Source: Pectobacterium aroidearum
GTDB taxonomy: Bacteria; Pseudomonadota; Gammaproteobacteria; Enterobacterales; Enterobacteriaceae
Assembly: GCF_041228105.1 (NCBI RefSeq)
Contig: NZ_CP166097.1
Span: forward strand, 1,798,001 to 1,862,000
DNA length: 64,000 bases
Reading direction: 5' to 3'
The notes under the pieces were generated by a model. It saw nothing but the letters and a program-made list of their open reading frames with translations. It was not told the origin of the DNA and ran no database searches. The position numbers and the translations under genes are program-made. Positions 16,914 through 24,509 of this stretch are shown here, piece after piece (within the stretch, counting starts at the first letter, position 1; the number at the start of each line of letters is the position of its first letter).

Positions 16914-17053
16914 TTTCGATAGGTATTAATGCTGTTATGTGGGGTATCAACATCGGTTTGATGAGTTTTTTTATAAAATAAAATGAGTTGCCTGTATTGA
17001 TAATTATTAAAAATATGGTAAAGGAGAATATACAACAAATACAAGGAGGTGTA

Positions 17054-17308
17054 ATGTATAAAAATAACGATGAAGCCATTGATTGGGAAGCGAAAAAACT
17101 GCTTGATGAAGGTGTTTATACCGATACAGAACAAGCCTATTTAGAAGCAGAAAAACGAGTGAATAAGATAAGGGATAAATTCAGAGAGTATCAGGTTAAA
17201 CAGCAATTTAAATTGAAGATAAAATCAATCAAGAAAAAACTGAATAATGATGACTATGCGAATATTCCTTATGATAAAAATAGAAAATATTGGGGGAATG
17301 ACATATGA
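17054..17308 (+). CDS. small accessory protein next to traD
   Basis: 84 residues from the ATG at 17054, chosen because AAGGAGGT sits six bases upstream; an earlier in-frame ATG at 16988 lacks such a site. Highly charged and helical (LDEGVYTDTEQAYLEAEKRV), with a lysine-rich middle. It overlaps the start of the TraD-like gene by 4 bases, so the two are translationally coupled. Probably a mobilisation accessory factor; no family recognised. Confidence 0.6.
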   Translation: MYKNNDEAIDWEAKKLLDEGVYTDTEQAYLEAEKRVNKIRDKFREYQVKQQFKLKIKSIKKKLNNDDYANIPYDKNRKYWGNDI

Positions 17309-17589
17309 CAACAAAAACAATTAAACAACAAATTGCTTCAGTACAAGAACGCTTATACTTCTTGGAAGCAAAAAAGAAACAACAAACAAAAAAAGAAAAC
17401 ACACGTCAGAAAATTATTTTCGGTGCAGAGGTTGCCAAAGTATTAGGATGTGATATTGGTTATGTAGATAAGGAATTGGTCTTTGGGATTCTGCTTGATA
17501 TCCCAAATCTTCATGAAAGCGATATTGAAAGGTATAAAGCACAAGGCCAAACTTATATCGAAAATGTTATAAATAAATCCAAACAGTAA
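17305..17589 (+). CDS. TraD/MobC-like mobilisation accessory protein
   Basis: 94 residues. A charged coiled N-terminus (residues 1-33) is followed by NTRQKIIFGAEVAKVLGCD and a short hydrophobic block ELVFGILLDIPN. This is the pattern of the small 'conjugal transfer protein TraD' family that accompanies MobA/MobL relaxases ('R-K-x-R-T-R-x-L-I-x-x-G-x-L-V-x-K'). Such proteins help the relaxase at oriT. The ATG overlaps the previous stop (ATGA). Confidence 0.65.
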   Translation: MTTKTIKQQIASVQERLYFLEAKKKQQTKKENTRQKIIFGAEVAKVLGCDIGYVDKELVFGILLDIPNLHESDIERYKAQGQTYIENVINKSKQ

Positions 17590-17618
17590 ATTTTCCTTTT
17601 TCACGTCCGAACGGTGAG

Positions 17619-17645
17619 CCGACCTAAAACTTGTTTTTAGGTCGG
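17619..17645 (+). terminator. hairpin after the mobilisation genes
   Basis: 11-bp stem CCGACCTAAAA (17619-17629) / TTTTAGGTCGG (17635-17645) with a 5-base loop. It is not followed by a clean T run, so it may be a terminator, attenuator or mRNA-stabilising hairpin. Confidence 0.6.
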
Positions 17646-17786
17646 TGAACTGTTGAGCAAGCCCCTGAGGGCGCGGTAGCTAATTTAAATAAAAAGATAT
17701 AAAAAACACAGAGGTTTCTACTTTTTCAGTAATATACTTCGCGATATCGTTTACGGTATCTTAATCAAGCAGAGAGCAAGAGTGTC

Positions 17787-18266
17787 ATGAAATCAGTCAG
17801 AAACGCAGTAGGTGTCGTTGGTTTGGCTACTTTTATAGTGTCGGGTTATGTTCAGGCAGCAAGTCTACAGGACTCGCTTTCCAATGCAGTTGGTCAATTC
17901 AGTCAAAATAACTCTTCATCTGAAGCGTTGAGTGGACTTTCTGGACTTCTTACAAACGGTAATCAGGCGCTGAGTGCTGGCAATATGAATAATGCTGCTG
18001 GGATTTTGCAATATTGCCTGAAACAGAAACTGGTTTCTGCAACCAACACGGAAAATATCAAAAATCAATTGCTGGACAAGCTTGGTTTAAGCTCTCAGGA
18101 TGAGAAAAAACAGACAGATTACACACAGGGACTGGCTGGCCTTTTGAATACCCGTGATGGAAAACAGTTGAACCTGAACAATATCGGAAATACGCCATTG
18201 GCTGAAAAAGTCAAAACCAAGGCTTGCGATCTGGTGCTAAAGCAGGGGATAAAATTTATTTCCTGA
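17787..18266 (+). CDS. DUF2501 family secreted protein (YjjA-like)
   Basis: 159 residues with an N-terminal signal peptide (cleavage probably after YVQA, about residue 24). The mature protein is Ser/Asn/Gln-rich, then has the conserved helical part ILQYCLKQKLV ... DKLGL and a C-terminal block with a second cysteine (KACDLVLKQGIKF), as in the DUF2501/YjjA family of periplasmic proteins of unknown function. It converges on the H-NS paralogue across the hairpin at 18274-18303. Confidence 0.8.
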   Translation: MKSVRNAVGVVGLATFIVSGYVQAASLQDSLSNAVGQFSQNNSSSEALSGLSGLLTNGNQALSAGNMNNAAGILQYCLKQKLVSATNTENIKNQLLDKLGLSSQDEKKQTDYTQGLAGLLNTRDGKQLNLNNIGNTPLAEKVKTKACDLVLKQGIKFIS

Positions 18267-18273
18267 CATGCTT

Positions 18274-18303
18274 AAGGGCCATTTCAATTGGTTGGCCCTT
18301 ATT
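18274..18303. terminator. bidirectional terminator
   Basis: Stem AAGGGCCA (18274-18281) / TGGCCCTT (18293-18300) between the convergent DUF2501 and H-NS-family genes, flanked by A/T runs on both sides. Confidence 0.75.
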
Positions 18304-18325
18304 ATTTCTAGCGAAGTAGAAACGA

Positions 18326-18727
18326 TCAAATTTCAAAATCTTCCAAAGTCTTACCATTTTCAAGTGCAGCGGCGATAGCTTTTGGTGTACGGCCCTGACC
18401 TGTCCATAATTTTTCACTGCCGTTTTCATCGACATATTTATATTTGGCTGGACGAGGAGCACGTTTAGATTTTGCTGACTTAGTGGCAGAAACAGAACCA
18501 AGCAGTTCAGCCGGATCGATACCATCTTCTAACAGTTTGGCACGAAGGGCTTCAATTTTTGCCAGACGTTCAGCCTGTTCTTGTTGAACTTTGGTTTCTT
18601 CTTCGCGGCGCTCTTCAACAATAACGGTGAGCTTTTCCAGCATTTCTTCCAGTGTCGCCAGATCGGTTTCTCGTGCCTGAGCACGCAGGGTACGAATGTT
18701 ATTTAATACTTTGAGAGCTTCACTCAT
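18326..18727 (-). CDS. H-NS/StpA-family nucleoid protein
   Basis: 133 residues, standard H-NS length. It starts [19 protein letters not shown], has an extended coiled-coil oligomerisation region to about residue 75, a basic linker ([13 protein letters not shown]) and the C-terminal DNA-binding domain with [12 protein letters not shown], whose QGR is the AT-hook-like contact. Element-borne H-NS proteins silence the AT-rich genes around them, which here means most of the first 34 kb, and reduce the fitness cost of the element. Confidence 0.93.
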   Translation of the reverse strand: MSEALKVLNNIRTLRAQARETDLATLEEMLEKLTVIVEERREEETKVQQEQAERLAKIEALRAKLLEDGIDPAELLGSVSATKSAKSKRAPRPAKYKYVDENGSEKLWTGQGRTPKAIAAALENGKTLEDFEI

Positions 18728-18829
18728 AGCTTATTATCCTGATGGTGATAAAGAATCATTGATGGGGTATATCGAAATTTGACACATGTCAATAATAAAT
18801 TATATATCAGTATGGAGACGGAGGAAATA

Positions 18830-19066
18830 ATGAAAAAGAAGAAATTAAAGAAAAATCCGCTTGAGGATACGGCAGTGTTAAGTCGAATTGCCAAAAACGC
18901 CTCACAGAAAGCGATCAACGAGGCATTCAGGGCTGGAATGCCTATCCACTGTATTTCAGAAGGAAAACTGGTAAAAGTGTATCCTGATGGAAGAATAGAG
19001 TGTGTGAAAAATCTGAATATAGAACCTATTTCTCTCGCATCAGCCGTTCGTCAGTTAACCCGCTAA
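18830..19066 (+). CDS. small basic protein upstream of pilS
   Basis: 78 residues from the ATG at 18830 (GGAGG five bases upstream); an earlier in-frame ATG at 18779 is less likely. Lysine-rich start (MKKKKLKKNPLE), then NASQKAINEAFRAGMPIHC and a short beta hairpin GKLVKVYPDGR. The last part resembles small proteins that place a 'G-K-I-V-x-x-x-P-D-G' strand pair after an 'A-x-x-A-L-x-x-G' helix, often adjacent to toxin or transposon genes. Function unknown. Confidence 0.55.
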   Translation: MKKKKLKKNPLEDTAVLSRIAKNASQKAINEAFRAGMPIHCISEGKLVKVYPDGRIECVKNLNIEPISLASAVRQLTR

Positions 19067-19144
19067 TTACATACCGCTATCTATTGTCTTATCCTATGTA
19101 ATCGTTTATCTGTTTTTCATCGTTTCGGTGAAAAGGAGTTAAAC

Positions 19145-19693
19145 ATGGTGCTATTAAAAAACAGAAAATATAGAAAAGGGTTTTCTCTGCTGGAGTTGCT
19201 TTTAGTTTTAGGTATTGTTGCCGGGTTGGTTGTCAGTGCGTTTATTGTTTACCCTAAGGTTCAGGCAGCACAACGTGTAGAAATGGAAAGTAAGAACATC
19301 GCTGCAATTCAAGCCGGAGTGAAAGCATTCTATGCCTCTGCGCCTGATTACAGTGGATTGAACAATACCGTTGCGCTTAATGCCAGTATTTTTCCTGACA
19401 GCATGTTAAGTAGTGAGGGAGATGAAAGAAAGGTTGTAAATTCATTCAACGGTGATGTTGAGCTGGTTGCTTCGGGGATCAATCAGAATGGCAATATTAT
19501 TGCCGATGCTGCTTTTTCTATAACTTATTATGGTGTACCAAGTGCTGAATGTATCAGGTTGATTTATGCTGTTCGCAATAATTTTTACTCTGTGTTGATA
19601 AACAGGGTAGCTGTTCCTCAAGACGATTATGAATTTTCTTCAAGGCGATGCAGTTCAACAACAAGCAACAGGATCACATTCATTTCATTATAA
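19145..19693 (+). CDS. pilS: type IVb prepilin, PilS-like major pilin
   Basis: 182 residues. A short basic leader ends KG before FSLLELLLVLGIVAGLVV: the prepilin-peptidase site is G|F, with the Glu at +5 and a hydrophobic assembly helix. The globular part has a cysteine pair (SAEC ... SRRC), as in PilS of the R64/IncI1 thin pilus. It would form the thin pilus used for liquid mating or attachment. It is followed by pilV. No pilL-R, pilT or pilU gene is visible, so assembly must rely on genes elsewhere or the pair is a remnant. Confidence 0.85.
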   Translation: MVLLKNRKYRKGFSLLELLLVLGIVAGLVVSAFIVYPKVQAAQRVEMESKNIAAIQAGVKAFYASAPDYSGLNNTVALNASIFPDSMLSSEGDERKVVNSFNGDVELVASGINQNGNIIADAAFSITYYGVPSAECIRLIYAVRNNFYSVLINRVAVPQDDYEFSSRRCSSTTSNRITFISL

Positions 19694-19804
19694 TTAACTG
19701 CTATTAATATTTTCTATGTTCCTCCTTTGGTCAATAAAGATAAATGATATCTTGACCGATTTTTTATTTTTGCTAATTAACATGCATGTAAATAAAAAAG
19801 GACG

Positions 19805-21295
19805 ATGAAAATGAAAATAACAAATCAAAAAGGGTTTTCCCTATTGGAAATAACACTGGTGTTAGGTATCGGCACAGCAATGACTTTCATTAAGTTTCAG
19901 GATATGAAAACAGAACAAGAAAATATTCTGGCCTCTGCTGTTGGTCAGCAAATGAAACAGATGGGTGAGGCGGTTAATCGTTATATCAGCATTCGATATG
20001 ACAAACTTTCAACCCTGACTTCCAGTAGTAGCCAGAGCAGCGATCCGGGACCACGAACCTGTTCGGCTAATGGTTGTGAAATTACGTATCAGACGCTGGT
20101 AAATGAAGGGCTATTACCCTCTACCTATACGGGTGTAAACGCGCAGAATTCTTCCTACAAGATCCTGTTAAAGCGCGATGGGGGTTCACCTAATTACGTT
20201 ATTAACGGGCTGGTTATCACTACGTTGCCGTGGTCAGAAGGGAACCGTGTTCGCTATGACTTATTAGGCCGTGCTATGCAGGCGGCTGGCATTGATAGTG
20301 GTATGACGCAATCCGCTACGGTGGCATCTGGAACCGCTGGCCAATGGGCTGAGAACCAAAATAGCTACAGTGGGATTAATGCAGCAGGATTGCTGGCCTA
20401 CCGTGTTGGATATGACAGTTCTATGTATTCGGTTTATCTACGTCGTGATGGAACATTACCAATGACGGGTGATCTGAATATGGGAGGTCATAGTATTAAT
20501 AACGCAAGAGATATAACAGCTTCTGGAAGCTTAAGTATTGCTGGTGTGGTTTCTGCTGGACAAGAACTTATTTCTAATAATCATTTAACTGTAAAAAATG
20601 AGGGTTATTTTGGTGGTAGGATCGCTACTAATGGATTAAATCCTCATGATTTACCTGATGGATGGGGAGGTGGTATAAGAACATGGGATATTTATGCCGT
20701 TGGAACTATAGCAACAGGTTCTGATAAAACAATTAAATCTTACTTAAATAGTCATGGAGATATCGGCGCTTCGAGGCATATTTCAGCAGGTGGAAACATA
20801 ACTTCATCAGGAACGGTATCTGGTCAATATTTTCAACCCACATCAACATCTGTAGCCGGATCATCGTGCGCTTCAGACGGATTGATAAGTAAAAATAGTG
20901 AGGGATCAATCCTATACTGCCAGAATGGGGAATGGAGGGGCATCGGAGGAGGAAGTATCACCCGAACAGCCACTGACAGTTTACGTCTTCAGTCCACGGG
21001 GGATTTTAACTATCTTAATGTGTTTGTGGCGTCAAAATTTTATCCGGCAGATGGTACACACACCGGTTCAGCTACGTTTAATGTTCTGGTAGGGGGCAAG
21101 ATGGTGGGACAAATCACGACTTCAATTACGGTCTGGAAAGCGGGGAGTCGTGGACATTACTGGGGTTATGAAAATACGGGCGCGACATTGCGTATGTTTG
21201 CGACAGCAGTAAAACAGGGCGATGTTGTTCAGGTGGTTATGGCAAGTGCTGGATTTCATAGCAGCAGTGATATCAGCGTTTCATTATCTCAGTAA
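19805..21295 (+). CDS. pilV: PilV-like type IVb pilus tip adhesin (minor pilin)
   Basis: 496 residues; the start may be the second ATG at 19811, which is better spaced from AAAGGA. Prepilin leader KITNQKG|FSLLEITLVLGI. The body matches shufflon-type PilV: SAVGQQMKQMGEAVNRYIS, then GTLPMTGDLNMGGHSINNA, and a beta-repeat region of INNARDITASGSLSI type. The C-terminal about 120 residues after GEWRGIGG are the variable receptor-binding end, which in R64 is switched by the Rci recombinase. No rci gene or 19-bp shufflon repeats are seen here, so this C-terminus appears fixed. Confidence 0.87.
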   Translation: MKMKITNQKGFSLLEITLVLGIGTAMTFIKFQDMKTEQENILASAVGQQMKQMGEAVNRYISIRYDKLSTLTSSSSQSSDPGPRTCSANGCEITYQTLVNEGLLPSTYTGVNAQNSSYKILLKRDGGSPNYVINGLVITTLPWSEGNRVRYDLLGRAMQAAGIDSGMTQSATVASGTAGQWAENQNSYSGINAAGLLAYRVGYDSSMYSVYLRRDGTLPMTGDLNMGGHSINNARDITASGSLSIAGVVSAGQELISNNHLTVKNEGYFGGRIATNGLNPHDLPDGWGGGIRTWDIYAVGTIATGSDKTIKSYLNSHGDIGASRHISAGGNITSSGTVSGQYFQPTSTSVAGSSCASDGLISKNSEGSILYCQNGEWRGIGGGSITRTATDSLRLQSTGDFNYLNVFVASKFYPADGTHTGSATFNVLVGGKMVGQITTSITVWKAGSRGHYWGYENTGATLRMFATAVKQGDVVQVVMASAGFHSSSDISVSLSQ

Positions 21296-21483
21296 GCGTA
21301 GGGGGAATAGGGATTTTTTGACAGGTTTATGACTTAATAAGAAATAATATCTGACCCTAAATAAAAATCTCATTCATCATTTCTGTATCGACGCCTGATA
21401 CGGGTTTCGGTATTGAATCATCCATAAAAAGCGCCCAACATTCAGCCCTCAAAGGAATGTTTTACTGTCAAAGGAAAATGACA

Positions 21484-23199
21484 ATGCCGGGTGCTGCCCG
21501 TCTTAATGACATCGGAAGTGGTCATGACTGTTTCCCTGAAACCCCGATAATCGAAGGCAGTTCTGATGTCATTATTAATGGTCAGCCTGCTGCCCGACAA
21601 GGTGATGCTGTTCTGCTTCACGGTTGTCCCTGTCCCAATGCACCACATGGTGTTCATTCCCGAAAAATCGCCGAAGGTTCATCCACCGTCATTATTAACG
21701 GTAAACCTGCTGCGCGTATTGGAGATGGTATCAATTGCGGTGGTGTCATTGTCTCCGGCAGTGGCAACGTCATTATTGGTGATACACCCCATCGTTCTCC
21801 CGTTCAGGAATGCGCTAAACAGGCAGCATTAACCCGTGCGCCATTGCTGGCATTAACACCGATGCTGGCAGTTGAGCCTGTTTTTGCCAAATCCTGTTTA
21901 CGTGGAGCGGGTTGTACTGGTGCGGGAAAGGAAGAAGAGCCACAGGGCAATATCGGGGAGATGAGCTTTTATGTCGCCGAGCCTGTTGGTAAATCTATCA
22001 CTCCGGCTGATAAACCGGGTGAAGTGAAACAGTATGCGCAGGCGGCGAAAAAGAAAAATTCGTCTTCTGCTGTTTCTCCTCCTCAGTCATTTGCCGGAAA
22101 AAACGAACCGTTACCCAACACCCCGTCTGGTGCGACTAACAAGCCTCAGATACCCCCGATGGAGCCGTGGTATAAAACGGTATTCGACCTGTTAGTGGGT
22201 AAAGCGGATGCGGCAATGTTGCCGCCACCTCAACAAGTGGTCATGGCAGGTACGGCAGCACAGGCGGGTGCGACCGCTGCTACGGGTGGCGCTGTAGCGC
22301 AGGCCAATCAGGATGCAGCAAAGGCACTGACACATCAGATGAAACGCCTTTCTGGTCCATCAATCTGGCAAGGCCAGTTGCAGATGGCGCAAAGTTTCTT
22401 GCTGATGGGAGCGTTGATTCAGCACCATCTGAAAGGTGAAAAAGACGATCTGCTGACACAGGAAAAGCTACTGGAGGTAGCGAAGAAACAGGGAACGGTG
22501 CCCAGTCGTGTTCGCTATCAGTGGGTGGAAGATGAGGAAACAGGCAGGCTGAAGGTGGTTGGCTACCACACCAGTATGGAAAGTGGTCGCGATCAGGTGC
22601 GCGTCAGATTACTGAAACATGATTTCCCCAATAACCGTTACGAGTTCTGGGAAGAGGGCGCAACAGGACCGACGATTTTATGGACACCGGATAATCCGGG
22701 TATGGAATTACCTACAGACACGGCACACGGTGAACAGCCTGTTATTCCGTCAGCAGTGCCGGGATTTGAAATTCCCGAAATGGATGATGTCAGCATTCTT
22801 GCAACACCGATGCCGGACGAGAAGGATTTTCGGGACTACATTCTGGTGTTCCCAGAGAATGCGTTTCCACCGATTTATGTTTATTTGAGTAAAAAGATTG
22901 ATACGCCTATTTGGACAAAAACGGAAGATTTAACCCCAGTATCTAATGCTTATACGCATTGGATAAAACATCGGAAGGAGTTTTCTGAAAAAAACTATAA
23001 CAATTCTAAGGAATATGTTAACGATACACATGATTTTGTTAACAATCCTCCTGCGGGGGTTTTAATAAAAAAACGTGGCAATGGTGATACTTTATATTAT
23101 CATCCAGAATCAAATACATTCGCTGTAATGAATAAACATGGTGTTCCGAAGACAATGTTTAAGCCAAAGAATAAAATGTTATATTGGGAGAAGCAATGA
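21484..23199 (+). CDS. PAAR-domain T6SS effector with S-type pyocin and C-terminal toxin region
   Basis: 571 residues from the ATG at 21484 (MPGAARLND; AAGGA eight bases upstream); earlier ATGs at 21457 and 21478 are poorer. Residues 1-105 are a PAAR tip domain (GSSDVIINGQPAARQGD ... GCPC). A proline/alanine-rich linker follows, then an S-type pyocin/colicin-like domain (about 330-470, ILVFPENAFPPIYVYLSK). The last about 100 residues (HWIKHRKEF ... FVNNPPAGVLIKKRGNGDTL ... KTMFKPK) resemble the C-terminal RNase-like (BECR-type) toxins of polymorphic systems. The 3' end overlaps the CPCC gene by ATGA. It is loaded on VgrG spikes; no vgrG is in the window. Confidence 0.87.
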   Translation: MPGAARLNDIGSGHDCFPETPIIEGSSDVIINGQPAARQGDAVLLHGCPCPNAPHGVHSRKIAEGSSTVIINGKPAARIGDGINCGGVIVSGSGNVIIGDTPHRSPVQECAKQAALTRAPLLALTPMLAVEPVFAKSCLRGAGCTGAGKEEEPQGNIGEMSFYVAEPVGKSITPADKPGEVKQYAQAAKKKNSSSAVSPPQSFAGKNEPLPNTPSGATNKPQIPPMEPWYKTVFDLLVGKADAAMLPPPQQVVMAGTAAQAGATAATGGAVAQANQDAAKALTHQMKRLSGPSIWQGQLQMAQSFLLMGALIQHHLKGEKDDLLTQEKLLEVAKKQGTVPSRVRYQWVEDEETGRLKVVGYHTSMESGRDQVRVRLLKHDFPNNRYEFWEEGATGPTILWTPDNPGMELPTDTAHGEQPVIPSAVPGFEIPEMDDVSILATPMPDEKDFRDYILVFPENAFPPIYVYLSKKIDTPIWTKTEDLTPVSNAYTHWIKHRKEFSEKNYNNSKEYVNDTHDFVNNPPAGVLIKKRGNGDTLYYHPESNTFAVMNKHGVPKTMFKPKNKMLYWEKQ

Positions 23200-23390
23200 G
23201 CAACAAATTCTTGTGTCCATGTTGTGGGGAGAGAACAATTTACGCTTTGGGCGATTATGAAATTTGTCCTGTATGTAATTGGGAAGATGACCCAGTGCAG
23301 TCGCGAGAACCTGATTGTGCAGGAGGGGCAAATCAGATGAGTTTAAATGAAGCCAGAGAAGCTTTTAAAAATGGCCAAAAAATTAAATGA
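23196..23390 (+). CDS. CPCC-type cysteine-rich protein, probable immunity protein
   Basis: 64 residues; ATG overlaps the toxin stop (ATGA). N-terminal CPCC (residues 7-10), then YEICPVCNWEDDPVQ with a second C-x-x-C, giving a small zinc-ribbon-like fold, and a C-terminal helix QMSLNEAREAF. This is the cysteine-rich CPCC family, common directly after polymorphic-toxin genes and taken to be immunity or accessory. The coupling to the PAAR toxin supports an immunity role here, but this is inferred. Confidence 0.78.
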   Translation: MSNKFLCPCCGERTIYALGDYEICPVCNWEDDPVQSREPDCAGGANQMSLNEAREAFKNGQKIK

Positions 23391-23407
23391 TGTAATAGTA
23401 GGGATAC

Positions 23408-23617
23408 ATGGCGAGTTGTTTTTTATTTGATGTTATTTATTTAAAAAATGATCTTCCAGATAAAGGGTTAAAAAAAGGAATGTTAGGGACTATTGTTCAC
23501 ATTTATAATGAGCCATTCCCTGCATATGAGATAGAATTTTGTGATGATAATGGTGAGACACTGGCCTGTATCACATTAAAACCAGACTGTTTTAGTAATG
23601 TTGATTTTAAAAAATAG
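23408..23617 (+). CDS. DUF4926 domain protein, possible second immunity protein
   Basis: 69 residues, 17 bases after the CPCC gene. It matches the DUF4926 pattern: 'D-V-x-x-L-x-x-D-L-P-x-x-G-L-K-x-G-x-x-G-T-I-V' (here DVIYLKNDLPDKGLKKGMLG), then EIEFCDDNGETLACITLKP. DUF4926 proteins are small beta-barrel-like folds, often next to toxins. It could be immunity to the same toxin, or to one lost from the locus. Confidence 0.75.
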   Translation: MASCFLFDVIYLKNDLPDKGLKKGMLGTIVHIYNEPFPAYEIEFCDDNGETLACITLKPDCFSNVDFKK

Positions 23618-23765
23618 TTTGATGATTCACTCATTAAAATAAAAATCTCATAACGATGAACTGTAATCAAAAAATTAAATAGCAGCACAACTATCTGTAT
23701 GTGCTGCTCAACTTCCCACACAATTAAAGCCGTGGCCTTAATGCGTAATCCTCATGCCCGTTTCC

Positions 23766-23945
23766 TTAGCCTACTGGAATCACTTCTGGCGTATGAAAAG
23801 TACGGAATAACAGATCAAGTCGTTCCCAAAGAACGAAGATCAAAATCTCTTTTGCCTTGGGTTCATCCAGTTCAACAACGGCGTAAATTAATGCCCGACA
23901 CTGATCGATGATTTCTTCCAGTTCCAGTGGGGTGTTATCGAACAT
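23766..23945 (-). CDS. small protein, 59 residues, element accessory
   Basis: Reads leftwards from the ATG at 23945 to the TAA at 23766-23768: MFDNTPLELEEIIDQCRALI at the start, then VVELDEPKAKEILIFVLW and a short end. It is acidic, mostly helical and has codon use like a real gene. A G-rich stretch lies a few bases upstream. It follows a 32-codon frame that overlaps its start, suggesting a mini-operon. No family recognised; small proteins of this kind are frequent near P4-type integrases. Confidence 0.5.
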   Translation of the reverse strand: MFDNTPLELEEIIDQCRALIYAVVELDEPKAKEILIFVLWERLDLLFRTFHTPEVIPVG

Positions 23946-24033
23946 GATAAGCCCCCGCTGCTGGATATGGCAAAAAAGCAGTAGCCAGATGCAGATTTTC
24001 AGGAAGGGAATAGGTAAACTGACAGACAGCCAT
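23935..24033 (-). CDS. very small ORF, 32 residues, overlapping the 59-residue gene
   Basis: MAVCQFTYSLPENLHLATAF then 12 more residues, stop at 23935-23937. AAGGA is nine bases upstream of the ATG at 24033, and the frame overlaps the next start by 11 bases, as in coupled genes. It may be the truncated tail of a longer protein. Low confidence because of its size. Confidence 0.3.
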   Translation of the reverse strand: MAVCQFTYSLPENLHLATAFLPYPAAGAYHVR

Positions 24034-24187
24034 AGCGTTAGTCCTTATAACGTTGAGGTTAGCCCTTGTCTGGTATTGCAAGTACCTTTCAGGGGCGATT
24101 ATTTGATGAATAGCTTTGTGTTAAGGTGTGTACCTGCTTGGCTGCAATGTAAAGCTAGGATTGGTGCTAGTCAATTGCTAAACGTGA

Positions 24188-24310
24188 TACAAAAAATCCA
24201 CGTCGGGTAAATCCCAAAGCTTTCTGGTACATATAGTCCCAGACCTACGTGAACAGTTGGATGAGGCGAATACGAATACAGGTATGAGTCTGGGGGAACT
24301 GGTTCAATGA
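24188..24310 (+). pseudogene. fragment of a HicB/RHH-type antitoxin-like gene
   Basis: An open stretch without a start codon translates to a C-terminal fragment, SGKSQSFLVHIVPDLREQLD then EANTNTGMSLGELVQ and a stop. This looks like the DNA-binding tail of HicB or another ribbon-helix-helix protein (S-G-K-F-L-V-R-I-P-x-x-L-H-x-x-L ... S-L-N-x-L). The 5' part is missing. The surrounding 24034-24509 holds no intact gene. Confidence 0.4.
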
Positions 24311-24509
24311 GTTACTTCTACAGGAAATAAAAAGATTGTACGGCGTATTTTTCTGGCTTAGGATTATTTATAGAAAATGGTGCGGAGAGAAGGGATATCA
24401 ATAAAATAGCAACCTGTCATTACAGGCTGCTATGGATAAATCAGATGCTACGATTGTGCTTTGAAAATATTTTGGATTCAATAAAAATTATCCGATAGCA
24501 ACATCTCAA

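Noticed and set aside
16877..17134. 85-codon leftward frame
   Set aside because: It crosses the MITE end and is antisense to the 84-residue gene, which has a strong ribosome site.
19805..21295. Active shufflon at the pilV 3' end
   Set aside because: No rci recombinase gene and no inverted shufflon segments follow pilV; the next gene is the PAAR toxin.
23699..24210. Two rightward frames of 70 and 100 codons
   Set aside because: They are antisense to the better supported 59- and 32-residue leftward genes and show no family features.
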